Assembly (NCBI RefSeq): GCF_014196345.1
Contig: NZ_JACIDN010000005.1
Location: forward strand, 434,001 to 498,000
DNA length: 64,000 nucleotides
From: Methylobacterium brachythecii
GTDB lineage: Bacteria > Pseudomonadota > Alphaproteobacteria > Rhizobiales > Beijerinckiaceae
Direction: 5' to 3'
In this document: piece after piece, positions 1-9,642 of the stretch
How positions within the stretch are numbered: position 1 is the first letter of the stretch
Layout: every line of letters begins with the position of its first letter
Notes under the pieces: model-generated
Database searches by the model: none
Told to the model about the DNA's origin: nothing
What the model saw: only the letters and a program-made list of their open reading frames with translations
Position numbers and translations under genes: made by a program

Positions 1-1
1 G

Positions 2-1450
2 CTCGCCATCGCGGGCGACTACATGTCCGCGGCCTCGTTTCTCGGCATCTCTGGCCTCGTCTACACCTCGGGCTTCGACGGGCTGATCTACTCCACCGGC
101 TTCCTCGTCGGTTGGCCGATCGTGCTCTTCCTGATCGCGGAGCGCCTTCGCAACCTCGGCAAGTACACCTTCGCCGACGTGGCTTCGTTCCGCCTCGACC
201 AGACTTCGATCCGCATCATCTCGGCCGTCGGTACCCTCGTCGTGGTGGCCTTCTACCTGATCGCGCAGATGGTCGGCGCGGGGAAGCTGATCCAGCTCCT
301 GTTCGGTCTGCCCTACCTCTACGCGGTGGTGATCGTCGGCGCGCTGATGATCATCTACGTGGCCTTCGGCGGCATGAAAGCGACGACCTGGGTTCAGGTC
401 ATCAAGGCGTGCCTGTTGCTCGGCGGCGCGACCTTCATGGCCATCGCCGTGCTGTACAAGTACGGCTTCCACCCAGAGTCGCTGTTCGCCGCGGCCGTCG
501 CCACGCACCCGAAGGGCGATGCCATCATGGCGCCCGGCGGCTTGGTCTCGAACCCGATCGAGGCGATCTCGCTCGGCGTCGGCCTGATGTTCGGCACAGC
601 CGGCCTGCCGCACATCCTGATGCGGTTCTTCACGGTCTCGGACGCGCAGGCGGCCCGCAAGTCGGTGTTCTACGCCACCGGCCTGATCGGCTATTTCTAC
701 ATCCTGACCTTCATCATCGGCTTCGGCGGCATCGCCCTGCTGATGTCCGATCCGAGCTACTTCAAGCTCGGCGCGGCGGGCACCTTCGACAAGCTCAAGG
801 ACATGGTCGGCGGCACCAACATGGTCGCCGTGAACCTCGCCAACGCCGTGGGCGGCCCGTACTTCCTGGGCTTCATCTCGGCAGTGGCCTTCGCGACCAT
901 CCTGGCGGTGGTGGCGGGCCTGACGCTGGCCGGCGCATCGGCCGTGAGCCACGATCTCTACGCCCAGGTCATCGCCCGCGGGCGCACGACCGAAGGCGCC
1001 GAGGTCCGGCTCTCGAAGATCGCCGCGGTGGTGATCGGGATCGTCGCGATCTATCTCGGCTACGTCTTCGAGAACCAGAACGTGGCTTTCATGGTTGGGC
1101 TCGCCTTCTCGGTGGCGGCGAGCTGCAACTTCCCGGTCTTGTCTATGTCGATCCTTTGGCGGGGAACGACCACTTGGGGCGCGCTGCTCGGTGGCCTCGT
1201 CGGTCTGGTAACGGCGGTGACCATGGTCGTGCTTTCGAAGGCGGTCTGGGTGACGACCTTCGGTCATCCCGCGGCCCTGTTCCCCTTCGACAACCCGACG
1301 CTGTTCTCGATGCCTCTGGCCTTCTTGACCATCTTCGTGGTGTCGAAGCTGGACAACACGCGGCGGGCTCAGCGGGAACGCGCGGCCTTCGACGCACAGT
1401 TCGTGCGCTCGGAGACCGGCATCGGAGCCAGCGGCGCCCACGCGCACTGA
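2..1450 (+). CDS. actP: Cation/acetate symporter (SSF family), 5' end outside window
   Basis: This is the C-terminal part of a sodium:solute symporter of the ActP type, an inner-membrane permease that co-transports acetate or a similar short carboxylate with a cation. The reading frame is open from the first bases, and the first residues, [17 protein letters not shown], match the conserved early ActP region, so only a short N-terminal part is missing. About 480 residues remain, with many hydrophobic helices ([38 protein letters not shown]). The C-terminus is hydrophilic and ends in a His-rich tail. A hairpin terminator follows directly. The exact substrate is inferred from family only. Confidence 0.9.
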   Translation, partial: LAIAGDYMSAASFLGISGLVYTSGFDGLIYSTGFLVGWPIVLFLIAERLRNLGKYTFADVASFRLDQTSIRIISAVGTLVVVAFYLIAQMVGAGKLIQLLFGLPYLYAVVIVGALMIIYVAFGGMKATTWVQVIKACLLLGGATFMAIAVLYKYGFHPESLFAAAVATHPKGDAIMAPGGLVSNPIEAISLGVGLMFGTAGLPHILMRFFTVSDAQAARKSVFYATGLIGYFYILTFIIGFGGIALLMSDPSYFKLGAAGTFDKLKDMVGGTNMVAVNLANAVGGPYFLGFISAVAFATILAVVAGLTLAGASAVSHDLYAQVIARGRTTEGAEVRLSKIAAVVIGIVAIYLGYVFENQNVAFMVGLAFSVAASCNFPVLSMSILWRGTTTWGALLGGLVGLVTAVTMVVLSKAVWVTTFGHPAALFPFDNPTLFSMPLAFLTIFVVSKLDNTRRAQRERAAFDAQFVRSETGIGASGAHAH

Positions 1451-1478
1451 GCAACGGACGGCACTTTAAAAGGCGAAA

Positions 1479-1508
1479 GGCGCGGTGAGAGCCGCGCCGG
1501 TTCTTTTG
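1479..1508 (+). terminator. Rho-independent terminator after actP
   Basis: A perfect 7-bp stem (GGCGCGG at 1479-1485, CCGCGCC at 1492-1498) with a 6-base loop is followed by GGTTCTTTT. It lies 28 bases after the symporter stop codon, as expected for an intrinsic terminator. Confidence 0.75.
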
Positions 1509-1680
1509 TAAGGATTTGTTAAAGTCGGCAGCCGCAGCGTTCTTCTGGCAAGAATCGCCGAGGAACTGACGAAGTTCAAATACCTGCTTGGAAGATTCGC
1601 CACCTGGAAGCAGGCCGGCTGATATCCACACCACTCGGTTCATTGCCTGCCCGGCTCGTATGTCCGCTCTGAATTAATTA

Positions 1681-2755
1681 GAGCCGCCGCCGATCAGGCG
1701 GAGTCGACCTGGGTTTTCAGGATCGGGCTGATCTGATTCTCTTTCGGCTTTCCGACAGGAGGGTCGATGTCGTCGCCATTGTCGTCCGATCTGCGTGAGC
1801 GCGTCGTGCATGCCGTGGAGGAAGGCTCCTCGCGTCGGGGCGCAGCGCGGCGCTTCGGGGTCAGCCCGTCCAGCGCCATCCGCTGGCAGGAAAGCTTCAC
1901 GCAGGAGGGTCGGGTGGCGGCCAAGCCGCAGGGCGGCGACCGGCGCTCGCAGCACGTCGAGGCGCACGCGGACCTGATCCTGAGCCTCTACGAGGCGCAG
2001 CCGACGATCTTCCTGTCGGAGTTGCGGGGCCTGATGGCCGAGCGGGGCGTCGCCACGAGCGAGAGCGGCCTGTCTCGCTTCTTCAAGCGGCACGGGATCA
2101 CGCGCAAAAAAACACAGGCCACGCGGCCGAGCAGGATCGGTCCGACGTAAAGGCCGAGCGCGAGGACTGGTTCGAAAGCCAGGACGAACTCGATCCCGAC
2201 AGCCTCGTCTTCCTCGACGAGACCGCGGCGACCACGGCCATGGCGCGCCGCTATGGCCGAGCCCCACGTGGCGAGCGCTGCCGGGTCGGCGTCCCACAGG
2301 GACACTGGACCCGAAGGGCCGCGAAGCGAAAACCACCACCATCACGGCCGCGCTCCGCGCCAGCGGCCTGGCCGCCACGACGATGTTCGACGGAGCGACG
2401 AACGGCGAGCGCTTCCGCGCCTACGTGACCGACATCCTGGTCCCGACCCTGAGGCCGGGCGACACGGTGATCCTGGACAATCTCCCGGCCCACAAAGTCG
2501 CGGGCGTGCGCAAGGCCGTCCAGGCGGCCGGTGCGCGCCTCCTCTACCTGCCCCCCTACTCGCCCGACCTCAACCCAATCGAGCAAGCCTTCGCCAAGCT
2601 GAAGGCGCTCCTCCGCTCCGCTGCGGCGCGAACCATCACCGATCTCAGACAGGCGATCCGCCAGGCACTCGCCGCGTTCACCCCGGACGAGTGTCGCAAC
2701 TACCTCGCCGCCGCTGGATACGATGCATACGATCCAGCATGATCGGCAGCGGCTC
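1681..2755 (+). mobile_element. IS630-family insertion sequence, 1075 bp
   Basis: The ends are 16-bp terminal inverted repeats: GAGCCGCCGCCGATCA at 1681-1696, and the reverse complement of GAGCCGCTGCCGATCA at 2740-2755, with one mismatch. Each end is flanked by TA (1679-1680 and 2756-2757), the target duplication typical of the IS630/Tc1 group. The element carries a single transposase region on the plus strand, whose stop codon overlaps the right repeat. Boundaries are read directly from the sequence. The element sits between actP and a gene-poor decayed tract. Confidence 0.9.
1767..2742 (+). pseudogene. IS630-family transposase, frameshifted
   Basis: The first frame (1767-2150) encodes an HTH_29-like DNA-binding half beginning MSSPLSSDLRERVVHAVEEG, with a good ribosome site (CAGGAGGG). 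An A7 run at 2106-2112 would allow a -1 shift, common in this family, into a frame carrying the first catalytic Asp (LVFLDET). That frame runs to GHW near 2306. The catalytic core then resumes in a third frame at about 2329 (KTTTITAALRASG, then VILDNLPAHK and the Glu in PYSPDLNPIEQAF). The join needs about 20 bases (2309-2328) skipped, so a disabling insertion is likely in addition to the possible programmed shift. All three DDE motifs survive, which suggests recent inactivation. Confidence 0.8.
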
Positions 2756-2889
2756 TAGTCTGCCCCGAACGACTGGGATGGGCGCACCGCAGCCGGGGCA
2801 CTGGCAAAAGCAGCGACCACTATCGGATAATGCGGCAGCCCCCGTATATGACGAGGTCGGGTCGACAACGGACGGGCGCCTACCTGAAA

Positions 2890-3340
2890 CTGAATGTCTG
2901 CTGCCGGGCGGTGGGCTGATGTCCGCTCATGGCGCACAGCGGCGCCGACGAGTGACTTGGTTGGATGGAGATCTGCCGATCTGCTTTCGGGCGCCAAATT
3001 CGACAAGCGGACGTTCGACGGCCGGCACAAGCTGGCCGAAAGCAGCTGGTCCGTTTCGGATGAAATCCGCTGGAAAAGCGGACGTGCATCTACCGACCCA
3101 GCCTCGTCATTCGCGCGACCTGGCACAATGCCGGAAAGCGGACATCCGATCGGCGGTGGCGCCGGAAGCATCGCGCCCATCTCGGTCATTCTGGCTGGTA
3201 GCGAATTGTTCGGAAACGGACGTCGATACCGACCGCTTGATGACCGTTGGGTTGGGTTCCGGCCCGTCTGCTTCGGGGCGTAGAAGCGAAACGCGGACCT
3301 TCGCGAAATGGCAAAGGCTGGCCGGAAGCAGACAACTCGC
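2890..3340. repeat. Degenerate interspersed repeat, consensus close to CCGGAAAGCGGACATTCG
   Basis: Copies in forward orientation lie at about 3002, 3072, 3131, 3209, 3287 and 3321 (examples: GGAAAAGCGGACGTGCA, CCGGAAAGCGGACATCCG, CGGAAACGGACGTCGAT, GAAACGCGGACCTTCG). Reverse copies lie at about 2893, 2918 and 2970. Spacing between forward copies is irregular, about 35-80 bases. Similar arrays are scattered between genes of Bradyrhizobium and Methylobacterium and are often misannotated as short proteins. The tract is eroded and no function is evident. Confidence 0.5.
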
Positions 3341-3539
3341 CTTCGGCGCTCAATCAGCCTAAACCGGGACAGAAAGTCGGGCTACCGGAGCACTCTCGAC
3401 GCCTCCTCCGTTCGGCCTCCTGGCGGTTGTAGGTTCGGACCGCCATGATGCCGTTACGGATCGTCGTGATCGAATGCGGCCAAATCCCGATGAACTTCTC
3501 GATGGACACGTTTACGACGTCCGAGATCGTGACCCGTAG

Positions 3540-3725
3540 GTCGTTCCCGAGCCCAAGCACACCGGGCGCATCCCCGTTCAGTCGAAGAGCGACTACGCCG
3601 GACTAAGCCGCGGATGGTCGTGGAACCTGACGACCGCGATCAAGTTCGTCGGCATCTCAAAGCCCGCGTTCGCGACGCGCGGTTTCGAAACAACGAAGCA
3701 GGAAGCGGCGGACGCCCTCGAGTGA
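3540..3725 (+). pseudogene. C-terminal fragment of a small conserved-type protein
   Basis: This frame has no usable start codon: an in-frame TAG sits directly upstream at 3537-3539. It nevertheless has protein-like composition with many aromatic residues (DYAGLSRGWSWNL, then KFVGISKPAFATRGF, then TTKQEAADALE) before a TGA stop. The W-x-W core followed by a helical K/E-rich end recalls small plasmid- or phage-type hypothetical proteins. I cannot name the family. It is best read as a truncated remnant. Confidence 0.3.
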
Positions 3726-4262
3726 CTTTGCTCTCGGCACCGAGCGGCATGCCCATCGACGAGCCGATTGGTTGAGGTATGCGTCTGTCCGCGCCCAGCC
3801 GCTGAAAGCAACCACCGCGCGGTCGATCGAGGTCTTCCGGATCGGAGACGATGTTTGAGGGAGCCGAACGTAATCACGTCTACCAAATGTCGCTATCGAT
3901 GCCGGCATCCTGGACCACTTCGGGGCACATTCCGAGACTTGGCTGGACGGCCCAGTGGCGAGGAGGAGGGGGAAGCTTGATCGGGTCCCCCAGCTTTATG
4001 AGCCCGGCTGAAAACTAGAGCCGATCTGCCACTCGGCCTGCGCGGCGCGCGCCCGATCCAAGTACTTCGATATCATCGCTTGGAGAAAGCTCCCGACCGC
4101 GACCAAAACCGATGCGCGTATCGATAAGACATCGCGAGCAAGCGCGCCGCCCACCCCGGAAGCTGACGGCCCTCCGTCAGCGATATGGCCCTGTTTTGTA
4201 GCAGTTGCCCTGATCTTGCGCGCGGGCTGCCGAAAAAAACGCATCGACATCGCTCAAGCATC

Positions 4263-4280
4263 GTATACAATTATGTGTAC
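4263..4280. promoter_or_regulatory. Candidate GntR operator upstream of the oligopeptide-type ABC genes
   Basis: GTATACAA at 4263-4270 and GTGTAC at 4275-4280 form an imperfect repeat resembling the TTGTATACAA palindrome before the porin gene (20732-20741) and the GTATCC/GGATAC palindrome before the TorT-like gene (13003-13026). It lies about 85 bases before the chosen start of the binding-protein gene. The likely binder is the GntR protein encoded at 19599-20306. The regulator assignment is inference. Confidence 0.5.
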
Positions 4281-4362
4281 AGTCAGATGTTGCGTTGCGG
4301 TCAACTTCTTAGTTGCGGTGCAGCAAATCTCGCGGATTCGAATATTCAAAGGGGCACTGGAA

Positions 4363-6036
4363 ATGGTCCGTTTTGTACGTGGTCCGCACGGGCTATTGGG
4401 TAAGATCACGCGACCCGACCGGATTGATCGCCGGCAGAATGGACAGGCCGCGATGTCCGCGCGATTCCTCGGATCGCTCGCTGTCATCATGGCGGCGAAC
4501 TCGGCTTTCTCGGCCCCGGCTCCGGACCCGAAAACCACTTTGCTCGTGGCGGGGCCTCGGACGCCCGAATCTCTCGACCAGGAATATCCACCAACGGAAG
4601 CCAGCCATGAAGCGCGCCGCAACATCTATGAGCGCCTGCTGAACTACGCACCCAAGAAGAACGAGGAAAATATCGTCGTCGAAGATTTTGGCCAGATCGT
4701 CGGAGGTATTGCGGAGAAGTTCGAGGTCTCTCTCGACAAGACGACGATTACGTTCCACCTACGCAAGGGCGTCAGAAGTTATGTCGGCAACGAGCTTACG
4801 GCCGACGACTTGATGTGGACTTTCACCCGAGGCTGGATTCTGAAAGCAACGTTCCACTGGTACATGAGTCAGGTGCTCAAGATTCAGGACTTCGATAAGT
4901 CGTTTAAAAAGATCGACGGCATGACCGTCCAGGTCACCCTGCCGCAGCCTTCTCCGTTAGTGGACAGGATCTGGGTCAACAACGACCTGGGCATCCTCGA
5001 CTCGACGGAGGTGAAAAAGCACACCACGAACGAGGATCCGTGGGCCTCAAAATGGCTCGCCAACCACTCGGCCTCGTTCGCCCCGTATCAGGTGACGAAG
5101 ATCGTTCCTGGACAAGAGGTCAATTACGAAGCCAACCCAAATTACTGGCGGGGGCCCGCAAAACTTTCGCGCATCATCTTCCGAGAAGTGCCGACCTCGT
5201 CCAATCGGGTTGCGGCCCTGCAGACCGGTTCGGTCGACGTCGCTGAATGGCTTCTGCCGCGTGAGCTGAACCTCCTGAGCCGCAGCCCGAGCGTCAAGAT
5301 CTGGAAAGTCTTCGGAAATTACGTTCATCGAGTTGAGATGTTCAACGGCAAGCCGCCATTCGACGATGTCCGCATCCGTCAGGCGATGAACTACCTGGTT
5401 CCCCGGGATGAAATTCGCAAGGCGATCTACTTCGATACGGCCCGCGATACGAAAAGCCCGATTGCGGAGATCTATCCGGGCTTCACGGATCAGTATTTCC
5501 CGTACGGCAACGACGTGAACAAAGCCGTCGCCTTGCTCAAGGAAGCGGGGCTGCCGCAGGGCTTCAAGACACAGCTCGGTTATCGCTCGAGCGAGCCAAT
5601 CGAAGAAGAGATCGCTCTCATCCTGAAGACCGCCTTCGCACGCGCCGGCGTCGACGTGGAACTGCAGAAACTACCGGCCTCGACGCTCGTCGATCGGTAC
5701 ACCAAGGGTGAAATACCGATGTATTTCTTCCGGGACATGGCCATCGTGCCCGACGCCGCCTACGTCGCCAACCTGTGGCTGAACAGTAAGTCTTTGATCA
5801 ACTACTCGCACTTCAAGAACGAAGATGTCGATCAGCTGATCAATCTCGGCCTGACCACGACCGACGAAAGCAAGCGCATCGACGGCATGCGACGCGTGCA
5901 GGAGATCGTGATGCAGTCTGCTCCATGGGTATTTCTGATGAATCCCGGATATCAGCTCGCAACGCGGGCTAACGTCAAGGGATACTCCTGGTATACGCCG
6001 AATGGCAACAACTGGTTCGACTTTTATAAAGAATAA
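4363..6036 (+). CDS. ABC transporter substrate-binding protein, peptide/opine/nickel type (SBP_bac_5)
   Basis: This is a periplasmic solute receptor of the DppA/OppA cluster feeding the permeases encoded just downstream. Family features include ADDLMWTFTRGW and an NPNYWRGPAKL segment, with about 557 residues in all. The start at 4363 has an AAAGGGG ribosome site and places the gene about 85 bases after the operator. An alternative start at 4453 gives a cleaner signal peptide (MSARFLGSLAVIMAANSAFS, cleavage near FSA). It is the first gene of a coupled string to 10559. The solute is unknown: the family takes peptides, opines, glycosides and metal chelates. Confidence 0.9.
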   Translation: MVRFVRGPHGLLGKITRPDRIDRRQNGQAAMSARFLGSLAVIMAANSAFSAPAPDPKTTLLVAGPRTPESLDQEYPPTEASHEARRNIYERLLNYAPKKNEENIVVEDFGQIVGGIAEKFEVSLDKTTITFHLRKGVRSYVGNELTADDLMWTFTRGWILKATFHWYMSQVLKIQDFDKSFKKIDGMTVQVTLPQPSPLVDRIWVNNDLGILDSTEVKKHTTNEDPWASKWLANHSASFAPYQVTKIVPGQEVNYEANPNYWRGPAKLSRIIFREVPTSSNRVAALQTGSVDVAEWLLPRELNLLSRSPSVKIWKVFGNYVHRVEMFNGKPPFDDVRIRQAMNYLVPRDEIRKAIYFDTARDTKSPIAEIYPGFTDQYFPYGNDVNKAVALLKEAGLPQGFKTQLGYRSSEPIEEEIALILKTAFARAGVDVELQKLPASTLVDRYTKGEIPMYFFRDMAIVPDAAYVANLWLNSKSLINYSHFKNEDVDQLINLGLTTTDESKRIDGMRRVQEIVMQSAPWVFLMNPGYQLATRANVKGYSWYTPNGNNWFDFYKE

Positions 6037-6104
6037 ACACTTCATTTATTCCAGCTCAAGCAAATAAGAATCCGGGCGGCGGAGCAGCGGGAGATATATC
6101 GGCT

Positions 6105-7148
6105 TTGAGAGCACTCATCACATATTGGCGCCGACTGCCGCGATCTGCCCGGATCATCCTGTCTCGGCTAAGCATCCTGATTCCGCAAATGTTCGGGGTC
6201 ATGTTCGCGACCTTCTTTCTCATAAGGCTGCTTCCCGGCGATCCGGCCCTGCTCCTGCTTGGAAACATGGCGACGCCTGAGGCCATTGTGAGCCTTCGTG
6301 AAAGGCTCGGTCTGAACGACAGCATCTGGGTGCAGTTCGTTCGCTATCTCGACAATGTCGCCCACGGCGACTTGGGCACATCCATCTTCACCTCGAATCC
6401 CGTCCTCCAGGATCTGCTCGAACGCGCTCCCGCCACTCTCGAGCTCATCTGCTGGGCCATGCTGGCCACGGTCATCATCGGCGTCGCCGTCGCCGTCACG
6501 GCCGTCGTCAGGCGCGGCGGAGCGGTCGACCGCGCAAGCCGGATCTACGGGCTGGCCGCCGGTGCGATCCCGGACTTCTGGGTCGCGTTGCTGCTGATCT
6601 ACTTCCTGTTCTACCTGCTCGGCGTCGCGCCGGCACCGTTCGGCCGGATCGATGCCCTGTTGCCTCCTCCGAACCGAATTACCGGCTTCTACATCATCGA
6701 TAGTCTTCTCACCGGCAATTGGGACGCGTTCATTTCGTCTGCCGGCCGGCTCGTGCTCCCCGTGCTGACGCTGACCATCGTGAATGCCGGCGCGCTCATG
6801 AAGCTGACGAGGACAGTTTTCGGGGACGTCTACCGCTCGGACTTTATAAGGCATGCCAGGGCCAGCGGACTTCCGGAATCCGTCATCGTCAGGAGCGCGC
6901 TGCGCAACAGCCTGCCGCCCATCATCACGTTGGTCGGCTTCCTGTTCGGATTTCTTCTCGGCGCCGCCGTCCTCGTGGAGACGTTGTTCGCATGGGGCGG
7001 CCTCGGACAATACGCCGTCCAAGCAGTCGTCAATAGCGACTATCCGGCACTTCAAGGATTCGTGCTCGTCGCCGCCGCTTTTATTTTGCTGGTCTACATG
7101 ACTGTAGACATCCTCTACGAATTCGCTGATCCGAGGATTAAGGTATGA
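6105..7148 (+). CDS. ABC transporter permease, DppB/OppB type
   Basis: This inner-membrane subunit belongs to the binding-protein-dependent transport family. It has an N-terminal helix (IPQMFGVMFATFFLIRLLPG), the usual GDP motif, several further helices and the EAA-like loop (FIRHARASGLPESVIVRSAL) that docks to the ATPase. The start is TTG at 6105, with GGGAG upstream; no ATG gives the conserved N-terminus. It overlaps the next permease gene by 4 bases. About 347 residues, normal length. Confidence 0.9.
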   Translation: MRALITYWRRLPRSARIILSRLSILIPQMFGVMFATFFLIRLLPGDPALLLLGNMATPEAIVSLRERLGLNDSIWVQFVRYLDNVAHGDLGTSIFTSNPVLQDLLERAPATLELICWAMLATVIIGVAVAVTAVVRRGGAVDRASRIYGLAAGAIPDFWVALLLIYFLFYLLGVAPAPFGRIDALLPPPNRITGFYIIDSLLTGNWDAFISSAGRLVLPVLTLTIVNAGALMKLTRTVFGDVYRSDFIRHARASGLPESVIVRSALRNSLPPIITLVGFLFGFLLGAAVLVETLFAWGGLGQYAVQAVVNSDYPALQGFVLVAAAFILLVYMTVDILYEFADPRIKV

Positions 7149-7990
7149 AGGCCTTTTTCGAGAATGTGAGAAGGCACTTTGGTCTGGCTGCCGGTATCGG
7201 CTTTTCCCTGTTGGCCATCCAGATCATCGCGATCGCGCTGGCGCCGTATATCGCGCCATACTCGCCCATCGACGCCGACCCGCTGAGTTCGCTTCAACCT
7301 CCGTCTGTCGCGCATTGGTTCGGAACCGACGTGTCCGGCATGGATATTCTTTCGCGCGTGATCTACGCGACAAGAATAAATCTCCTGATCAGCGTATCAT
7401 CGGTCATCGCAGCCTTTATTGTCGGAGTACCGGTCGGTCTTTTGATTGGATACTATCGAAATATATTCAGTAATCTGATCATGCGGGTGTTTGACTTCAT
7501 ACAGTCGTTTCCGGTCTTCGTTCTCGGCATGGCCCTGGTCTCGGTTCTCGGGCAGGAAGTCTGGAACGTGGCGATCGTCCTGGGCGTCCTGTTCATTCCG
7601 ATGTTTGCCCGGTTGATCCGCGCCGAAGTGCTCTCCCTGCGCGAGCGTCCCTTCATCAGTGCAGCCCGCTGCAGTGGAGCGAGCGACCTGTCCATCATGT
7701 TCCGCCACATCCTTCCGAACGCTCTGACTCCGGTCATCGTCCAGGTCTCGATCAGTATCGGCATGGCGATCCTGTTGACGGCCGGCCTGTCGTTCATCGG
7801 TGCCGGCGTTCGCATGCCGACGCCGGAATGGGGGCTGATGGTCGGCAACGGGGCTCAGCAGATGATCCTCGGCGTTTGGTGGGTCGCCCTGTTTCCGGGC
7901 CTGGCCATCGTTTTCTCGGTTCTCTGCTTCGCTCTTCTTGGTGACTTCGCTCAAGCGGTCACCGACCCGAATGCGGAGACGATTTCGTGA
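7145..7990 (+). CDS. ABC transporter permease, DppC/OppC type
   Basis: This is the second membrane subunit of the same importer. It has the OppC-type N-terminal segment (IAPYSPIDADPLSSLQPPS, then HWFGTDVSGMDILSRVIYA), about five further hydrophobic segments and an EAA loop (FISAARCSGASDLSIMFRHI). The start ATG overlaps the dppB-like stop and its stop codon overlaps the start of the ATPase gene, so all three are translationally coupled. 281 residues, normal length. Confidence 0.92.
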   Translation: MKAFFENVRRHFGLAAGIGFSLLAIQIIAIALAPYIAPYSPIDADPLSSLQPPSVAHWFGTDVSGMDILSRVIYATRINLLISVSSVIAAFIVGVPVGLLIGYYRNIFSNLIMRVFDFIQSFPVFVLGMALVSVLGQEVWNVAIVLGVLFIPMFARLIRAEVLSLRERPFISAARCSGASDLSIMFRHILPNALTPVIVQVSISIGMAILLTAGLSFIGAGVRMPTPEWGLMVGNGAQQMILGVWWVALFPGLAIVFSVLCFALLGDFAQAVTDPNAETIS

Positions 7991-9642
7991 TGGCCCCGGA
8001 ACGCTCTCCCCTCCTGGAGGTCGAAGATCTGACGATCGCGTTCGGCGACGGTGCGCCCGTTCTCGACGGCCTGAACTTCGCCCTCAACCGCAACGAGATC
8101 GTCGGTCTCGTCGGCGAAACCGGCGCCGGGAAATCCATCCTCACCCGCGCCATCATCGACCTCCTCCCCAAGGGAGGAGCGATCACGGCGGGCGACATCC
8201 GGGTCGAGGGCCAGTCTGTCGGCAAGCTGCCCGAAGCGAGAAAGCGCGCGCTGCGGGGTGGCGAGGTTGCCCTGATCGGCACCAACGCCAAGCTGCTCCT
8301 CGATCCGGTCGCGACGGTCGGCAGTCAGGTCGGCCGCGTTCTGAAGGCTCACCGCCCCGCGAGCAGGACCGAGATCAGAAGCCGGGTCATCGACGTCTTC
8401 CGGCAGGTCGGCATCGTCAATCCCGAGGCCCGATACGAGGCTTTCCCGCATGAATTGTCCGGCGGCATGGCGCAGCGCGTCGTCATCGCCATGGCGCTCA
8501 TCGCCGAGCCCAAGCTGATCCTGGCGGACGACGCCACGTTGGGCCTCGATGCGACCATCCAGGCTCAGGTCCTCGACCTGCTCGTCAGCAAAGGACGAGA
8601 ACTCGGCCTCGGCGTTCTGCTGATCACGCACGATCTCGGCATCATCTCCCACTACTGCGATCGTGTGGGGATCATACAGGGCGGCCGACTGATCGAATTG
8701 AAGCCGGTCGATCAATTCCTGGACAAACCCGAAACGGAGTATAGCCGCCTTCTGCTCGATGCCGCCAAGGTTCGCCCGGCTCCGAGGGATCAGAGCGGCG
8801 ACGACGCGCCTGCGGCTTCGATCCAACCGCTGCTCGACGTGAAGGAGCTTCGCAAGACGTTCGTCGTGGATGGCGGCCAGGCCGTCGTACGCGCCGTTGA
8901 CGGCATCTCGTTCAGACTTTGCAAGGGAGAAACGCTCGCCCTCGTCGGAGAGAGCGGCTCCGGGAAAACCACCGCCGGCCAATGCCTGCTCAAATTGCTG
9001 CAGGCGGATTCCGGGTCGGTGATGTTCGACGGGACGGAGATCCTGGGCCTGAGGGAGCACGAGTTCCGGCGCATGCGTCGGCGTCTGCAGGTCGTCTTCC
9101 AGGAGCCCTACGTCGCCCTCAACCCGCGCTGGCAGGTCGTGGATCTGATCAGCGAACCGCTGGCCCTCACCGGACAGAGAGGCGGCGCCGAACGTGCCGC
9201 CGAAGTGACCCGGCTCATCGACCTCGTGCATCTTCCCCGTCGCGTCGCAGGGCTTTATCCGCATCAATTGACGGCGGGTGAGCAGAAGCGTGTCGGCATC
9301 GCGAGAGCGCTCGCGACCGGTCCGGATTTCGTCGTCTTCGACGAGCCGACCACGGCGCTCGACATCCGCGTGAGAGCACAGATCATCGATCTCGTACGCG
9401 AACTCCAAGCCCGCATGGGGCTGTCGGCACTGTTCATCACGCACGACCTCAACTCAGTCCGTTCACTTGCCCACAACGTGGCCGTCATGCGCCACGGCAA
9501 GATCGTGGAGCACGGAGAGACGGAACAGATCTTCGCGCGACCCAAAGAGGCCTACACCAGGATGCTCCTCGCAGCCGAGCTTCCCATCGAGGCCAACCGT
9601 TCAGGCAAGGCTCCCAAGACTGAGTTGGAGTTCGTTCGATGA
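7990..9642 (+). CDS. Fused double ATPase of an oligopeptide-type ABC importer (DppD-DppF fusion)
   Basis: Two ABC domains sit in one polypeptide of 550 residues. Domain 1 has Walker A GETGAGKS (about 42-49), signature LSGGM (156-160) and Walker B ending LILADDATLGLD, where Asp replaces the catalytic Glu at about 181; its Q-loop reads LIGTNAKLLLDP, without the usual Gln. Domain 2 has Walker A GESGSGKT (about 319-326), an intact Q-loop (VVFQEP), Walker B FDEPTTALD with Glu, but an altered signature LTAGE (about 427-431). One composite ATP site is therefore canonical and the other degenerate. The start is placed at ATG 7990 (TGATG overlap with the permease). Confidence 0.93.
   Translation: MAPERSPLLEVEDLTIAFGDGAPVLDGLNFALNRNEIVGLVGETGAGKSILTRAIIDLLPKGGAITAGDIRVEGQSVGKLPEARKRALRGGEVALIGTNAKLLLDPVATVGSQVGRVLKAHRPASRTEIRSRVIDVFRQVGIVNPEARYEAFPHELSGGMAQRVVIAMALIAEPKLILADDATLGLDATIQAQVLDLLVSKGRELGLGVLLITHDLGIISHYCDRVGIIQGGRLIELKPVDQFLDKPETEYSRLLLDAAKVRPAPRDQSGDDAPAASIQPLLDVKELRKTFVVDGGQAVVRAVDGISFRLCKGETLALVGESGSGKTTAGQCLLKLLQADSGSVMFDGTEILGLREHEFRRMRRRLQVVFQEPYVALNPRWQVVDLISEPLALTGQRGGAERAAEVTRLIDLVHLPRRVAGLYPHQLTAGEQKRVGIARALATGPDFVVFDEPTTALDIRVRAQIIDLVRELQARMGLSALFITHDLNSVRSLAHNVAVMRHGKIVEHGETEQIFARPKEAYTRMLLAAELPIEANRSGKAPKTELEFVR

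Larger units (their letters stand above)
2758..4262. other. Gene-poor decayed tract of about 1.5 kb
   Basis: No convincing intact gene is present here. Reading frames on both strands are short, arginine/serine-rich and lack ribosome sites. The first half is a degenerate repeat tract. One plausible protein fragment ends at 3725. The position between an insertion sequence and a catabolic island suggests a scar of past insertions. Confidence 0.6.

Noticed and set aside
112..1488. Long arginine-rich frame overlapping actP in another frame
   Set aside because: Composition (Arg/Gly/His-rich, no domains) is that of a GC-rich shadow frame; the symporter frame has clear motifs.
4205..4219. TTGCCCTGATCTTGC as a third sigma-54 promoter for the island
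   Set aside because: The essential GG of the -24 element is missing, and it lies more than 40 bases from the operator, unlike the two good sites.
7951..9444. 497-residue minus-strand frame opposite the fused ATPase
   Set aside because: It mirrors a well-supported ABC ATPase, has no ribosome site and no recognisable domain.
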